Shown here: positions 46,501-58,005 of the stretch, in pieces | Position numbering within the stretch: position 1 is the stretch's first letter | Layout of the letters: the number at the start of each line of letters is the position of its first letter | Source of the DNA: Corynespora cassiicola | Taxonomy: Eukaryota > Ascomycota > Dothideomycetes > Pleosporales > Corynesporascaceae | Length of the DNA: 64,000 nt | Assembly: GCA_022059125.1 (NCBI GenBank) | Contig: JAEUWY010000012.1 | Coordinates: 2,170,001 to 2,234,000 of the forward strand | Reading direction: 5' to 3' | The notes under the pieces: generated by a model | The model's database searches: none | What the model saw: the letters and a program-made list of their open reading frames with translations, nothing else | What the model was told of the DNA's origin: nothing | Made by a program: the position numbers and the translations under genes

Positions 46501-49500
46501 AGTTAATTAGAACGTTATTTATGTATTACTAGAAGATAGCTGGTCTGTTACACAACCTAAATAGAAAAACTTTATATTTATACGTTCTGTATCGTGTCTA
46601 GAAAGTAGTATATTTTTTACTATTAGAGTTTATTTAAATTTTATTAAATACAGCGTAAATATTTAACTTAATAAAGACTTTAGCTTTGCTAGACTTTACT
46701 AAAAGTTCGTCTATTCTAAGTATTAAATAGATATTTTTTCTAGTCAGAGTGTTTAGTTTATAATAGTTAATATATACTTTAAGCTTTTTATTTGCTTTAC
46801 AAACACACAGAATAAATAATATAAAAAAACTCTAACTCTACTTAATAAGACTGTATTATAGTTAAGTTATTATAAACTTTTAGGTAGCTTTAAATTTTTT
46901 AAAATTCTGCTTATACAGAGGACTGTAGCTGTTTAAAAAAAATTTAATAAAAATAATTTTATAGTTATAGAGTTAATAAAGCGGAAGATAAAGTGCGGCC
47001 TTAGAGTTAAATACATTCTAGTATATCTAATATATAGAAAAAAGTCGGAACGGTACCGGAACTGCAGTATTCTGAGTTTTAAAAAAAAAGTTCTTAATTA
47101 GTTAGTTAATTTTAAAAATAGTTGTCGTAAAGAATTTATTTTTAAATTGTTTTATTTAGAAATAAAAAGTATTAGCTGAGATAGTAGCTATCTAGAAACT
47201 TTAACTAAACTTAAAATCTAGTTAAAAGTTAGTTAGAAGAGAGTATCTAAGCTAAAAAAGTTTTAGTTTTTAGAGTTAATACAGACAAGTTTCTAGATTT
47301 TAATAATATCTAGTTTAGTTAGTTTTTTAGAAAGCGTTTTTTTAGAAAATATCTTGCTCTGCACTCTAGCTAGTAGATAGTTAGTATAAGTATTAAAGTA
47401 TAAGTAGAGTAGATATATATAAAAGTAGGTGCTGAAAAGGCTAGATAATCCGGTTATATTCTGTATTTAGTTTAAGTTTAAATTTTTTTATCTATTTTAA
47501 ACTAATAATGCAGTTCTAAAATCTAAAATTAAGAATAATAAAAAAGTAATTTAGTATTGTACGTCTATTCAGGCGAAGATAAAAGCAGATATAATAAATA
47601 ACTAAAAATTTAATTAAATTTTAAAAACTACGTACTTTAATCTAGTAAAGCAGTTTCCGGATTAGAATTTAAAGAGTATAAAATAATAAAGTTGCGATAG
47701 AAGTATTAATAAATAAAAAACTTTATACGCCAGTATTAATAAAAGAATATAAATAAATTCTAAACCCGTTAAAATAGAGAACTAAAAGTACTCTAAAGTG
47801 CTTTTTTTTTAGTAAGTTTAAAATTTTTATTAGTAATAGGTTGTACTTACCTAAGTTTAAAGCAGAAGATTTTTCTAGGCGTTTTTGTTTTCTAATTAGA
47901 ATAGATCTAAGTTATAAAAGTTAAGCGTATTTTTAAATTAGTTATATAAATTATTTTTTATATTAATTTAGCTTACTCGCAGAAAGTTGCAGTTGCGTAA
48001 AAAATAGCTTTACTTACTATAATTATAACAGTTCTTTTCTGCAGCCTAAGCTGTTTTAAATAACTTAGTAGTTTTACGTTAGTATAGTAGTTACGACTCT
48101 ATATAAGTAGTACTTAAGTAGATAGTATCTTTTAGTCTGTTAGAAGCGGTAGAGGTGACTACTAATCTCTAGAATTCTAAAACTTTAAAAAATAAAGATA
48201 AAGTATTGCTTTTTTTACTTCGGGTTATATTTAATACGGAGTTACTTCGGTGTTCTATATTATAGGCTAACAGATATTTTACTATATTGTTAAAAAAGTT
48301 ATTCTATAAGAATTTAAATCTAAAGTTCAGCACTCGCAGAGTTAAAGTAATTTTCTTTTATAAATAAAAAAACTACTTTTTTTATTGTACTCTGCTTTTA
48401 ATAGCAGTAGATAGAAATTAGACTTTAAAAGTAGAGGAGGTTTTTTTTTGTTCTATCTGTAAGTAGTAAAAGGCTACTTAATTTTCTACTTTTTCGTTTT
48501 CTAAAATAAAGTATAATTTTAGAAAATTAAGTATTTTTTTAGCGTTAAAAAACTGTTTCTAAAGATTATTAGCTAAGTAATAAAGCTTTAAGTATTCGCG
48601 AGCTAGTTTTAACGTATATTTTTAAACTTCTACTATATAAGCTTACTTAGTAAAATAATAATTCTAGTTAATATTAAAGCAGTTTTAGATAGAAGCTAGC
48701 TATTATAAAAAAGTAACAGTTTTTCTGTTGCTAAAAGATTTAATTTTAAAAATCTGCTTAAATAACTTTAGCTAAACTAAAATTAAAAGTAACTTAGATA
48801 GTTATTAGATACGAGTTAAGAGTAATAGTTAGAATTTTTTTATATTTTAGAAAAAAGAGTCTGCAGCAGCGGCTTTAAGTTCTAATATTTTAGCTTATAA
48901 CTATAAAATTTCTATCTCTATAGATATAGAATAAAAATTATTATTATTAGGTTAGAGTAGAGATTTAGTAGGTTCTAAATCGTTATTAAAGGGTTAAAAC
49001 TGCTTTTACAGCCAGCTTAATTTTTAAATAATATCTTTCTAAAATATATTTAGCGGGTGTATAGAGCCAGATATTAATAGTTAGAATTAATTCTAGTAAG
49101 TTTTTAGTAGTTATTTAGTTTCTATTTTAGCGTTTAACGCGTCTTTTCTGAAAATAATCTAACTTATATAAAAAGTAGAAGTTTTAAATCTAAAAACTTC
49201 AGTTGTTAAAAAATCTAAAAAATTTTAACTGTACTAAAAGTTAAAAACGTATATAGTAATTTAGTTTAAATCTAGTTTAAGGCGTCTACTATCTAGTTGT
49301 ACTTTTTTTAATAATAAATAAAAAAGTAATATTTTTAAGCCGTTACCGGCGAAAAGTAGTTTAGAAATATAATATAAGAATATAGAGTAATTTATTTTTA
49401 ATACGGTTTAGATACTATTTAGAACAAAAGTTTACAGAACTAAAGAATAATTATAAATTAGAATCTATAGATTTTATACAAAAAAACATTTCTAAACTAC

Positions 49501-49724
49501 AGAACTATCTAGAACTATTATAACTTTTTATAGTTTCTCTCTAATACCTTATTTTAAGTCTAGTCTAGTTCTATTTTTTAGTTATTATAGAAAGGTATAA
49601 AAGAATAAAAGATTAGAGCTGAGTTAGATATTAGAGACTGGAGATTAGATGTAAAGTTCTGAATCACGTGCGTAATACTTAGAAATAAATATATTTAGAC
49701 TTTGTGCGAACGAGGTTTGTTATA
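43576..49724 (-). mobile_element. Element E, right part: RIPed pol, gag and 5' LTR of family 1
   Basis: Continues element E after the insertion of the intact element: the rest of the antisense fossil, pol in minus orientation (RT region around 46450-46700), gag region, and the 5' LTR at 49373-49724. Without the insert, E is about 7.18 kb, the full family 1 length. The flanking pentamers (AGTAG left, ATAAC right) do not match, and the sequence left (G) and right (Fot1-like) of E belong to different elements, so the right or left flank was probably exchanged by recombination or deletion. Confidence 0.85.
49373..49724 (-). repeat. 5' LTR of element E
   Basis: 352 bp. Starts TATAAGAATATAGAG and ends GCGAACGAGGTTTGTTATA. 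Confidence 0.85.
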
Positions 49725-51165
49725 ATAACTTTATTAAGCGTTAGCTAGACTTTTAAGTTTAATTAACTCGCTAGCAGAATTACTAGCGCGTTCTATATAA
49801 AAATTTTAAAGTTATTAGCTCTTAGTTTAAGTTGCTGTATTATATAAAAGAAAAATACAGTATTATTAATAAAAACACGTACAACTTTAACGAGACAGGC
49901 TTTATAATAAGCGTAATTTTAGCTTAATTAGTAGTTACAGCTTTAGAAAGGCGAAATCAGCTAAAGAGTATCTAGTTAAATAATTATAAGTAGATTACGG
50001 TAATTTAAAAGATTAACGCGTGCGGCTAGATAATTTCTTTTTTTATTATCTTTGCGGGTAAGTACTACCTCTCTCTATAGTACAAAAGTAATAATATTCT
50101 ATTTAGCTAGTATATATTGCTTAGCGAGACAGGCTAAACAATAAATAAACTAGAAGTATATTAGTTAAAGTATTTCAACGCTTATACACAGAGCTGTACA
50201 GTAGAAACGTACTAACTGCTTATTATTAACGGCTATAAAAGCTATAACTCTCTAGCTTTCTAGAACTTTTATAAAGTAAGTAAGATTATTACTCTCTGTA
50301 TGCTTCCGTATTTATTACATCTTTTCTAGCCTCTTAATATAGAGTGCTTCTCGCCTTTAAAATAGATATATAGTAATAAAATCTCTAGCTTAGCACGCAA
50401 TTATATTAACTATATTAATAAAATTACCTTTCTACTAGCTTTTAGAAAAGCTTTTAAGTAATTTTTTACAGAAAGCAATATACGCGTAAGCTTCTAAAAA
50501 ATAAAAATAGTTTTATATAACTTAAAAGTAGTGCTGTTAAAGCTTAACGTAAAGCTATATACGTTTATACTAGCTTTTTCTAAAGCTACTTAGTAGAAAG
50601 CTAGAACACTAAGTAACGCGTATAAGCTAGAGGCTTAATTAACGTTAATTCGTAATAGAATTAGAAGATATAAAAATTTATTACCTGTTTTTATTATTAA
50701 AGCCTTTAGTTAGCTTAAGAAAAAAGCTAAAATAATAGTTTATTTAGCTGCGTTACTTTAGGGCCGGGTTAAAAACTTTAAAAAAGCTAATAAAGCCGCT
50801 ACGCAGCGTATAAAGCGAAAAAAAAAGTAAATTTAATAGTAAAAAACTCTAATAAAAGCTAAGAAAGCTGAAATTATAGCTTAAAAGGATGTTAAAAAGT
50901 AATTAAACGAGAAGAGGTGTAAAAAAGTAGCTTATTTTAGTGGCAGCCAGTAGGTAAAAGCGCGCTGCACACGCTGTAAAAAGTAAAAACATAACTTTTA
51001 TACGTGTAAAACAGTAGTATAACTACTCTAGTTACTATTTATATTAATTATTACAGTATTTTTTTAAAGTAGTTAAGTAGGTGGTTGCTCGTGCGCTAGA
51101 GCAGATAGAAGATACGCGACTTGCTTATCCGCGCGACTCGCTTATCCTTTACGTTAGTAAATAAA
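49725..51165 (+). mobile_element. RIPed Fot1/pogo-type DNA transposon (DDE transposase remnant)
   Basis: One plus frame from about 49800 to beyond 50930 matches a Fot1/pogo (Tc1-mariner superfamily, DD35D) transposase. The three catalytic regions are readable in one frame without indels: NFNETGF (first Asp codon, now AAC, 49889-49891), LIINGYKSYNS (second, now AAC, 50228-50230) and PLNIECFSPLK (third, now AAT, 50336-50338). Thirty-five residues separate the second and third. Near 50960-51010 an RCTRCKK..KHNFYTCK segment is the usual C-terminal zinc-knuckle-like end. Around 51115-51165 a doubled GCGACTTGCTTATCC / GCGACTCGCTTATCC motif probably belongs to the right terminal inverted repeat. The N-terminal HTH part and left end are missing. 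Confidence 0.75.
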
Positions 51166-51312
51166 TTAAACGTAAAATAACGTATTTTACTTATAATATC
51201 TATAGTAATAAACTAATAGTTTTAGATAATATTTAGAAATTAGAATAAAAAAGTAATAAAAAATAAATAATAAATTTAAAAATAAAAATATAATTTATTA
51301 TATACAGTAGAG
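51166..51312. other. AT-rich spacer
   Basis: RIP-like AT-rich sequence between the Fot1-type element and the next inverted-repeat element. No readable frame. Confidence 0.4.
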
Positions 51313-51530
51313 TAATATTAAAATAGTTTAATCGAAAAAATAGCAGTTTTTAAACTAATATAACTTTTTAACTAAACTAGCTAAAAAAAAAAAAAAAATT
51401 TTAATAGAAATTTATTAAAACTTTTTGTTTAGAAATAAAAAATTAAAGTTTGTATTAAAGTTATAAAGTTATAAATAAGCTTAAAGTAGAAGTAAAAAAA
51501 AATACAAAATTCTTTTTTAAAAAATTAAAC
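51313..51530 (+). repeat. Left terminal inverted repeat of the 1.8 kb element
   Basis: Inverted copy at 52890-53091. The inner boundary is approximate. Confidence 0.55.
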
Positions 51531-52889
51531 TATATAAATAAATTAATAATTAATTAAATTATTAATATTTTTTATAATATCTGTTAGCTTTAATAACTGC
51601 TTTCTAATACTTAGATAAAAATAATATCTAATTATCTATTATTTTTTGTAAAATTAAATTCTATTTTTTATTTATAGCGTTTATAAATAAAGTATTATTT
51701 TTATTATTATTTTTTTCGCCTAATAAATTAAAATTTAATTTTCTTAAATTATTTTTTAATATAGTTTAGACGTTTCTTAGAAGTGCTAAGTCTAAACTAT
51801 AACCTAGATATTTAAATAATTTTATTTTATTTTTTTTAAACTATTTTAAAACTAGTTTAACTGTATAAATTTTTAAATTATTTTATTAAAATTTCTAGTT
51901 TATAAACTAATTAGTATTTATATTAATTTTATAATTTAATATTTAATAATAATTAATTTAATTAAATAATAAATTTAAATAAAAAAATTAAAAAAAAGTA
52001 TATAAACTAACCGGGTTTTATTTATTTTTTAATAATAAGTTTTAATACTTTTTATGTATAATCTATATTATTAAAGTTATTTTTAGAATTAGACGTTTTA
52101 ATAAATACTAATTCTAATTTTTCTTTTATTTAAATAGCTTTTTATACTAATATAATAATATTTTAAGCTATAATTTAATTAGTATTAATTTTTTTTTTAA
52201 ATTTTTTTTTTAATTATTATTTAATTTTATAAAAGCTAATTCAGCTTCTACATCTTTATTTCTTTTTTTTCTAATATATTTTTATTTAGAATCTAGACCT
52301 CTTTCTATTACTAATGTATTAGAAAATATAATTTTATTTTAATTATTTTTTTATATATTTTAATTTTATTTCAGTATTTTTTAAATATTTTTATATTATT
52401 TTCTAATAATATTTTTTTATTTGTTTTTTAGAGCTTTTAATTAAATCCCTATTAATAATTTTTTTATCTCTTTCTAATAGCTTAATTTTATCTTTGTTTT
52501 ATTATTTATTTATTTATTATATAGTAGTATAAATACTACTTTTATTTTTATTTAATATATTAGAAATAGTTATAATAGGTGTATTAGCTTTTAATAAAAA
52601 ATTAACTTTTTCTTTATAGTCTAAAAAGTAAAATTCTATTTTATCTTTATTAAAAAAAAAAAAATTTAGAATTTATTTTCTGAAATATTTATTTATATAC
52701 TAATTTAACTAGTTTATTATTATATAATAATTACTTATATAAGTAGAACTTAATTTTTAAAACTTTATATTTTTAATATTAAATTAATTTTTTAGCTTTA
52801 GTTTTTTACTTATGTAATTTATACTAAATCTAATTAAATTAGCGTAAAATAAAAAGTTTAAATAATTTTTTAAATAAAAAATAAATCAG

Positions 52890-53091
52890 CTTTTAAATTT
52901 ATACTTTTTTTTACCTCTATTTTAAGCTTATTTATAACTTTATAACTTTACTACAAACTTTAATTTTTTATTTTTAAATATTAAATTTTAATAAATCTCT
53001 ATTAAATTATTTTTTTTTTATATTTAGTTTAGTTAAAAAGTTATAACAGTTTAAAAACTGCTATTTTTTTAATTAAACTATTCTAATATTA
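52890..53091 (-). repeat. Right terminal inverted repeat of the 1.8 kb element
   Basis: Inverted copy of 51313-51530. The inner boundary is approximate. Confidence 0.55.
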
Positions 53092-55843
53092 TCTTTTTAT
53101 AATAATTTTCTAAAAGTTATTTACAGATAACTATTATAGAAATTATTTAATTTTTACTGCGCTATGTTTTTAGATTATTTAACGTTTTTAAAACCCCGCT
53201 CTGCGTTTATAAAAAATAATAAAAAAGTATCTGCAAATAGCACAGCAACATAAATTATACTATATACTATTATAATAAAGTAAATTTATACCAGACTATT
53301 AAAAAAGTTGGAAAAAGATATTAATTAAGACGTAGAACGCGTGAAAGAGCAGAAAACTTAGTATATTATCTAATCTACCAGCGCTGCGTAAAAAGCTAGA
53401 CGCCGCGTCTAGCCTCAGTTATACAATATATTATAAATTGTAAAAACTATTTAGTTCTAGAGTAAGACAACAGCCACAGCTTATATACCTTATTAATTAA
53501 TATAGTAGCTCTGTATGCACCTGTGCTTTGTATTATAAACCTTTAAAAAACCGCAGTTTTGCGTCAGTATAATCCATTCTGAGCAAAATCAGACCCCGCA
53601 CAGGCAGTTCCACTTTTCACGGCAAGCCCCGAGTTTCCATCACGGGCGCTCGCCGAAACCACCAGACCTACCTAAGTACCACAACAAGCCTCGTGTCAAA
53701 AGTGGGTGGAGGTGTAAGAGTTATCCCATTGGGGCTGTGGATCGCTAGACTAAACACAAGCTCCGAGATCACGTGACTCCTACCTGCATCGCTCAATCTT
53801 TGACAAATAGCACGCAACAGCCGTGCTTCCTCTATTATTAGCATTAGCAACAACGAATTTTTCCATCGTGCACCTGACCCGGCACTTTCGAGAAGCTAGG
53901 ACTGCCATCTTCCAAGTCAAAAGAGCCGCAATGGTTGTCAAAGCTTCTGCTTGTCAGTTCGTTCTTTCCTCAACCAGAGATTCAAAATGAGAGACGATGT
54001 GGATTGGGCTCTCCGAGGAGGAGGTGCTGTGGTTGCCGTAATAGCGGCGTAAGAGACTTGGTCTTCTAGTTGTTGCGCCCGGAGAGGTCTTGGTAGTTGA
54101 TTGACCATGATTGTACGCCTGAGTTGATTGTATGAAACTAGGCGTGAGAGCCCTCATAAGGAGGTGCCTGATCTACAATGCTAAGCAAGGTAGGAATAAT
54201 ACTACGTTATCCAGGTGGCCACCTTTTCATACTGTAACAGGTCTCGTCTCTTCCCAGTTTATTGGTAGTGGTTGTTCCCATCGCATCTGCACCAACATTC
54301 AAACTCTACCCAAGCAGAAAATTACCTTGGGTTCGCACTAAAAGCCTCGGTGTAGTAACTGCTCATAGTCTGGTACTGTACAATAAGATCCTAGCGCCAT
54401 TTTCATATTTTATTTCGAGAAAAGTGTCAGCATTTCACAAGCGTCTCGATTCATACGTTGTATGAATATGTTTAGCAACGGGGACAAGTTTGGGGACCAG
54501 TGTGGAAAGAAGGGTCCTGGATTTGGAATAGAAAAGGAGTCTACACATATCGGCTATAGTCACAAACGCCAGTACGTTCCGAGGCAAGACGAGCTGCGAA
54601 GAACAATTATCAGTGGCTATGTAGAACCTACTACAAGAGATTAGCGAAATTCAGTCAACACCATAACTAACACAGAACTCTATTCTTGGCGCATTGGAAC
54701 GGTCGGCTCAATGGATTCGTACCCACGAGCGAAGTAGGCCAGCATTTTCCTCACTGGATTGAGATGTTCTGGTAGGCATTTGCTCTGCACTTTCACTAGA
54801 AGCTAAATTCTGTCGGGAAAGATCATACACCCACCAGTTATAGAGGCGTCTACTCATTGCAGATGGGCTCAACAGAAAATTTGAGAGCTACTTCTTTGAG
54901 GATAACGTTACGATCAGACTATGTGGCGTAGATGAATCTAGTCATAATATTCAAGGCTCATAATGCCTGGAAAGGTAGAAGAGTCGAGCTTGCCTTAAAA
55001 ACCACGTCATCTATTTAACAAGGAGCATTTCGAGAAGAAGAGTGTCTCGTCAAGTAATATTTCCTCTTATCTCAAGCAAGATAAGCACTGATGTCTATTC
55101 CAGATGTTTCAAATGAACCTTCTCCCAAAGCACCCCAGAAGCTTCCACTCTGCAAGTCTAAGGGCTTGCCCTGTCCATTTGTAAACCTTCTTCTCCACCT
55201 AAAATTGAGCCTGAGAGAATTGATCCAGTGACTGATCCATCTATTTGTCCTAAAATACCTCATTTCTAGGTCTTTCTTCGAGTAGACCTTGCTCTCTTCG
55301 AACTGTAGTTTGTGGCGGCGAACCCTAGCTCCTGGCCACCACAACAGTTCTTATTCTTGTTTTCTATACTCATATTTTAGAGACATTAGTTAATAAACTT
55401 ACGTTACGCTTTAGCAGGTAATAACATGGCATCGCTGTATAATGTAGAAGTATCCTCTAAGAATTATCATTTTGGATTTATTGATTTTTGATGTGGATTG
55501 GATGTTCTGTGCAGCTTTTGCTATCACACTCATAGCCACAATGAAAATTCTGTGGGCTCAGCTGGTCAAAGTTTGGTTCAGAACGGAATTTGCACAGCAG
55601 AAAACAAGAGCACTAACGTTCGTCGAGACCCAATTCAGCATCTCAGCTTTGGAAATTTCAAAACCAAATATGATATTCACACATGAGAGTAAAGAGAAGT
55701 ATTTCCTTTTTTTCTCCTGTTGAAACAAATGCCTTCGCATTTCTGCGAGCCAATAACGATTCTCCATTCGAAAATTTTTCTACACAGGAGAAGCGGAAGT
55801 GCAACTCAAGAGTGTCTTCTCATACCCCAATGTTCTTTATTGC
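53092..55843. other. Exit from the RIPed block and gene-poor flank
   Basis: AT-rich RIP-like sequence continues to about 53560, then ordinary composition returns sharply (GAGCAAAATCAGACCCCGCA). From there to 55843 I find only ORFs under 95 codons on both strands without motifs, signal peptides or consistent intron joins. A moderately AT-rich stretch lies at 55340-55480. No gene is supported. Confidence 0.5.
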
Positions 55844-58005
55844 TTAAATACAGGTAGTATCACCAAAACTAAAGTCCATGACTGTATGTGGTGGGTACTC
55901 ATAACTCACAAGGCCTAATACCTGCGCAAGGGTACCAGTCGGTCCATGTGATGGCACAAATCTGAGAACGAATTAGAGACCTATATAGAAAAAAGAAATT
56001 TTAGCAGATAGAAAAGACTTACAATGCATCAGCTGCAACTCCATCGGTGGCCATAGCGAAAAGGAGTTCTTCAGCCAGACCTTGGTCGGAGAGAGTAAGG
56101 GATCCCAGGTTGGCATGATCAGCATCAAACACTGCCGACCCGCTACTCGAAGTCGGGCATGCTGGGCGGATGTATACATATCCGTGGTCTTCAGCGTGAG
56201 TTGTAGCCCGCAAGTCTACAATAGCAATCTCCGTCCGGCTGTCCCGAAGTACCAGAGGCTCACGGAACCTAAAATTTTGGCATCAGAACATAGAGTACAG
56301 AATCAGTTTACGTACTTGTATATTACTAGCTGATCGTGTGTGAGATTGAGTCCAGAGTAGTGATCAATAGCCTGTTCGGGAATGATTAACTTCGCGCCAT
56401 TGGCAACAAAGTCTGCAACGCCAAAAGCATGGTCGTGATGGTGATGCGTTGGCTACCTAGTATCAGCATTATCTCAAATATGTTTAATTGTGGGGTTGAC
56501 TGAGTTCGACTTTGAGTTCGACACAGGATATGGGAAATACATACCCAAACATGAGTCACCGGCTTTCCTAGCGTCTGCTTCGCCCATTCCCTGATGAGCC
56601 TACTCTGGTGCCCCGGTGCATCTAGAACAATTACCGAGCCATCCTCCAGCTCAACCACACATTGTCGATAACCCGTTCCAGGTATTGAGATGGACCAGAA
56701 ACCTGGAACATCCACAAGAGGTTGTGTTGCATTGAGAAGGTCCAAGGTCCCAGGATACCGACCAGCCCAAATATAAGCGTTCGAAAATTCACTAATCTCC
56801 GAGAAACTGTATTCAGGGTCACGAACAGGAACGCTGTTCTGAGGAACTGTGCCATTTCCAGGAATGCCGAAAAGATCGCTAGAAAGCTGCGAGTTTATTT
56901 GTACGCTGTCGGCTTGATAGTCTCCAATTAGGTGTCTTCTATTGTAGATTGTTACAAAACGGCGGGGCAGCTGCACGCCATTAACTGCACTGTAGCTCGA
57001 GACTCTTAGATCATGGGTAGAGAGGCCGAAGAGTGGATGATCTTCGTATGTACGAATGACGTATGGGAGATCTGTCTGTGGGTGAAAGAAGACAGTTATG
57101 CCGAGTTTTTCATCATGCACTTGTCTTGCCGTTAGCGCCGCATATCAACAGCAACAACTACACCGGCATTTCTTACCACCTGGAAGCCAGATATCAATAA
57201 ATACTTCCTCTTGGCGAAGAGTGAAATTGCCGTTTGAAATAATCTGACGGTAGTACAATGTCTCAGCAAGAGAGAATCTTCGACATGGGTAGCAAGAGGA
57301 GGCTTACCCTTAAAACGAGTAGTGGGTCCCATTTGTATGCATTAGAGATTTTGTACGCTGCCAAAAGCCCTGGAAACAGACAAATCAGTCAGTTTTTTTA
57401 GTGAGCAGATCATGAGCCCAATACCTACCGTCAGCGTATCCAGGCTCTGCATTGGGGTTAAAAAGAAAGCTGCTTCCTTTCACAGTGGCAGCAAAGCCTT
57501 CTTCACCCCCCTGAACCACTTCAGAATACTCCATTGGCTGAAGATTTGGGCGTCCAAAAATGAGAACAGCTGTGGTAATCCATTAGAGTTTTCTCAGCCC
57601 CTGCATATTCATGGGTACTCACCTCCTATCTGAGTACGTTTGTCAACTCGCTGCAGTACATGAGGCTGGCTGTACGAATAAGTGATGTTCTGGCTGCCAG
57701 CTGTATCTACTGGAATATCAACGCCATTTATGGCAACAGATAGCAGCAACGTTGTGCTTCGCACAATCCTGGTAGTATTGAGCAATGTGTGTATATAGAA
57801 TAAGCTGACGCAGTGCTTACGTTGAGCCAAAGAAGTTGACATTCTGTACGGCAGAGAGGCTCTCATTACCTCCAAGTGCTACAATGGCCCTATTGATCAA
57901 TGCATCAGGTTCTTCAGTTAAGTTTTCCTGACGAGAGTATAGATCGTATCCGAAAATGGTTCTAGAAAGGCTAAGAAAGGCAACAACCGAGTAAAGAGGA
58001 TTCAT
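55844..58005 (-). CDS. Secreted metallo-beta-lactamase-fold hydrolase (nine exons)
   Basis: A 564-aa product from ATG 58005. Exons (descending): 58005-57821, 57768-57623, 57569-57429, 57369-57308, 57261-57177, 57119-56545, 56452-56316, 56268-56023 and 55961-55844. All introns are GT..AG, 46-92 nt, and every join keeps frame to the TAA at 55844. An N-terminal signal peptide is visible (MNPLYSVVAFLSLSRTIFG). About 350 residues of unassigned N-terminal sequence with N-glycosylation sites precede the metallo-hydrolase part: VLDAPGHQS, then the metal-binding H-x-H-x-D-H motif as THHHHDH (H401, H403, D405, H406), and a SHGPTGT segment near residue 531. These proteins hydrolyse ester, thioester, amide or phosphoester bonds with one or two zinc ions; the substrate is unknown. 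The last intron-exon choices (after residue 525) are set by recovering FVPSHGPTGT and are the least certain part. Confidence 0.82.

Larger units (their letters stand above)
51313..53091. mobile_element. Heavily RIPed element with ~200-bp terminal inverted repeats
   Basis: Sequence 51313-~51530 is closely repeated as its reverse complement at ~52890-53091. The shared blocks include TAATATTA at the ends, ATAGCAGTTTTTAAACT, ATAACTTTTTAACTAAACT and AAAGTTATAAAGTTATAAATAAGCTTAAA. The 1.35 kb interior is very AT-rich with no readable frame on either strand. It contains a perfect 12-bp inverted repeat (51760-51771 and 51790-51801). Long inverted ends with a short interior suggest a DNA transposon or a non-autonomous derivative; the superfamily is not determinable from this. 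Confidence 0.55.

Noticed and set aside
10430..53560. A regional centromere or mitochondrial DNA insertion as explanation of the AT-rich block
   Set aside because: Almost all of it resolves into LTR elements, a Fot1-type element and an inverted-repeat element with RIP-type changes; no mitochondrial genes seen. A centromere cannot be excluded from sequence alone, but nothing requires it.
55472..55767. Overlapping 60-80 codon ORFs on both strands
   Set aside because: No motif, weak start context, AT-rich surroundings; treated as chance.
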